Source: an uncultured Slackia sp.
GTDB taxonomy: Bacteria > Actinomycetota > Coriobacteriia > Coriobacteriales > Eggerthellaceae
Assembly: GCA_900553655.1 (NCBI GenBank)
Contig: USEQ01000099.1
Coordinates: forward strand, 1 to 5,619
Length of the DNA: 5,619 bases
Direction of reading: 5' to 3'
Shown here one piece after another: positions 5,467-5,619 of this stretch; position 1 is the first letter of the stretch; each line of letters begins with the position of its first letter. The position numbers and the translations under genes were made by a program. Under the pieces are notes generated by a model. That model did not search any database. It saw only the letters and a list, made by a program, of their open reading frames with translations, and had not been told where the DNA came from.

Positions 5467-5619
5467 TGCTCCCCCCCTGTCGTTCGCGTGCGAAAACGCC
5501 GTTCCCGCAAGCGCTTTGCGTTTGAATTCTGCAAAGGCTTCGAGGGCGGAATCTGCGCGCTCTATTTCATCTGTTGTGCGGCTTCGTAGTCTAGCGCAAA
5601 AGGCGGCGCCCCGGCGCGC
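5467..5619 (-). other. Upstream region of pth2 with unresolved open frames reaching the window edge
   Basis: On the - strand the pth2 frame has no stop for 51 codons up to the edge. The part nearest pth2 (about 5469-5571) reads as a plausible Ala/Glu-rich helix, including DEIERADSALEAFAEFKRKA. It contains no start codon, so initiation would have to be outside the window. The next - strand frame reads through APPFALDYEAAQQMK to a TAG at 5564-5562, which could instead be the C-terminus of an upstream gene ending 95 nt before pth2. I cannot tell which, if either, is real. A near-palindrome CGCAA-GCGCT-TTGCG (5506-5520) and a very GC-rich edge also lie here. No clear promoter is visible. Confidence 0.3.
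5473..5478 (-). promoter_or_regulatory. Shine-Dalgarno for pth2
   Basis: On the - strand AGGGGG (5478 to 5473), part of a run of seven G's, lies 6 nt before ATG 5466. It supports initiation there rather than upstream. Confidence 0.65.

Noticed and set aside
5131..5589. 152-codon + strand ORF opposite pth2
   Set aside because: It is antisense to conserved Pth2 motifs and its product is Cys/Phe/Arg-rich with no domain.
5598..5619. GC-rich hairpin followed by TTTT on the - strand at the right edge
   Set aside because: GCGCC/GGCGC would leave too small a loop, and the structure is cut by the window edge, so a terminator cannot be supported.

Overview
The window reads as ordinary chromosomal sequence from a moderately high-GC bacterium (by eye in the upper 50s percent). 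Gene set, codon use (C/G-ending codons favoured, AT-ending still common), GTG starts and strong AGGAGG/AGGGGG ribosome binding sites would fit a Gram-positive lineage such as the Coriobacteriia (Eggerthellaceae-like). That placement is inference from style, not from a marker gene. There are no tRNA or rRNA genes, insertion sequences, CRISPR arrays or phage genes.

Layout: (1) nt 1-1212, the 3' part of uvrB, cut by the left edge of the window. (2) nt 1213-1444, a 232-nt gap with two small hairpins just after uvrB and an imperfect inverted repeat upstream of the next gene. (3) nt 1445-2836, a 12-helix major facilitator transporter of the MefA-like branch, closed by a clear intrinsic terminator (2843-2871). 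(4) nt 2975-5035, a probable three-gene operon on the + strand: a DUF554 membrane protein, the manganese exporter mntP (its GTG start overlaps the DUF554 stop) and a calcineurin-like metallophosphoesterase 37 nt further on. (5) nt 5044-5466 on the - strand, an archaeal/eukaryotic-type peptidyl-tRNA hydrolase (Pth2), convergent with the phosphoesterase across only 8 nt. (6) nt 5467-5619, the upstream side of pth2, with an unresolved open frame reaching the right edge.

How the genes relate: uvrB (nucleotide excision repair) and the MFS exporter are probably separate transcription units. The DUF554-mntP pair is tightly coupled, which suggests a link between the uncharacterised DUF554 protein and Mn2+ or ion homeostasis. 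The following phosphoesterase belongs to a metal-dependent family, which is compatible with that theme but does not prove it. Pth2 is an independent translation-quality gene.

I found no convincing new multi-gene system. The points most worth a second look are the DUF554-mntP coupling, the leader region before the MefA-like exporter, the use of a Pth2-type enzyme in a bacterium, and the open frame upstream of pth2.
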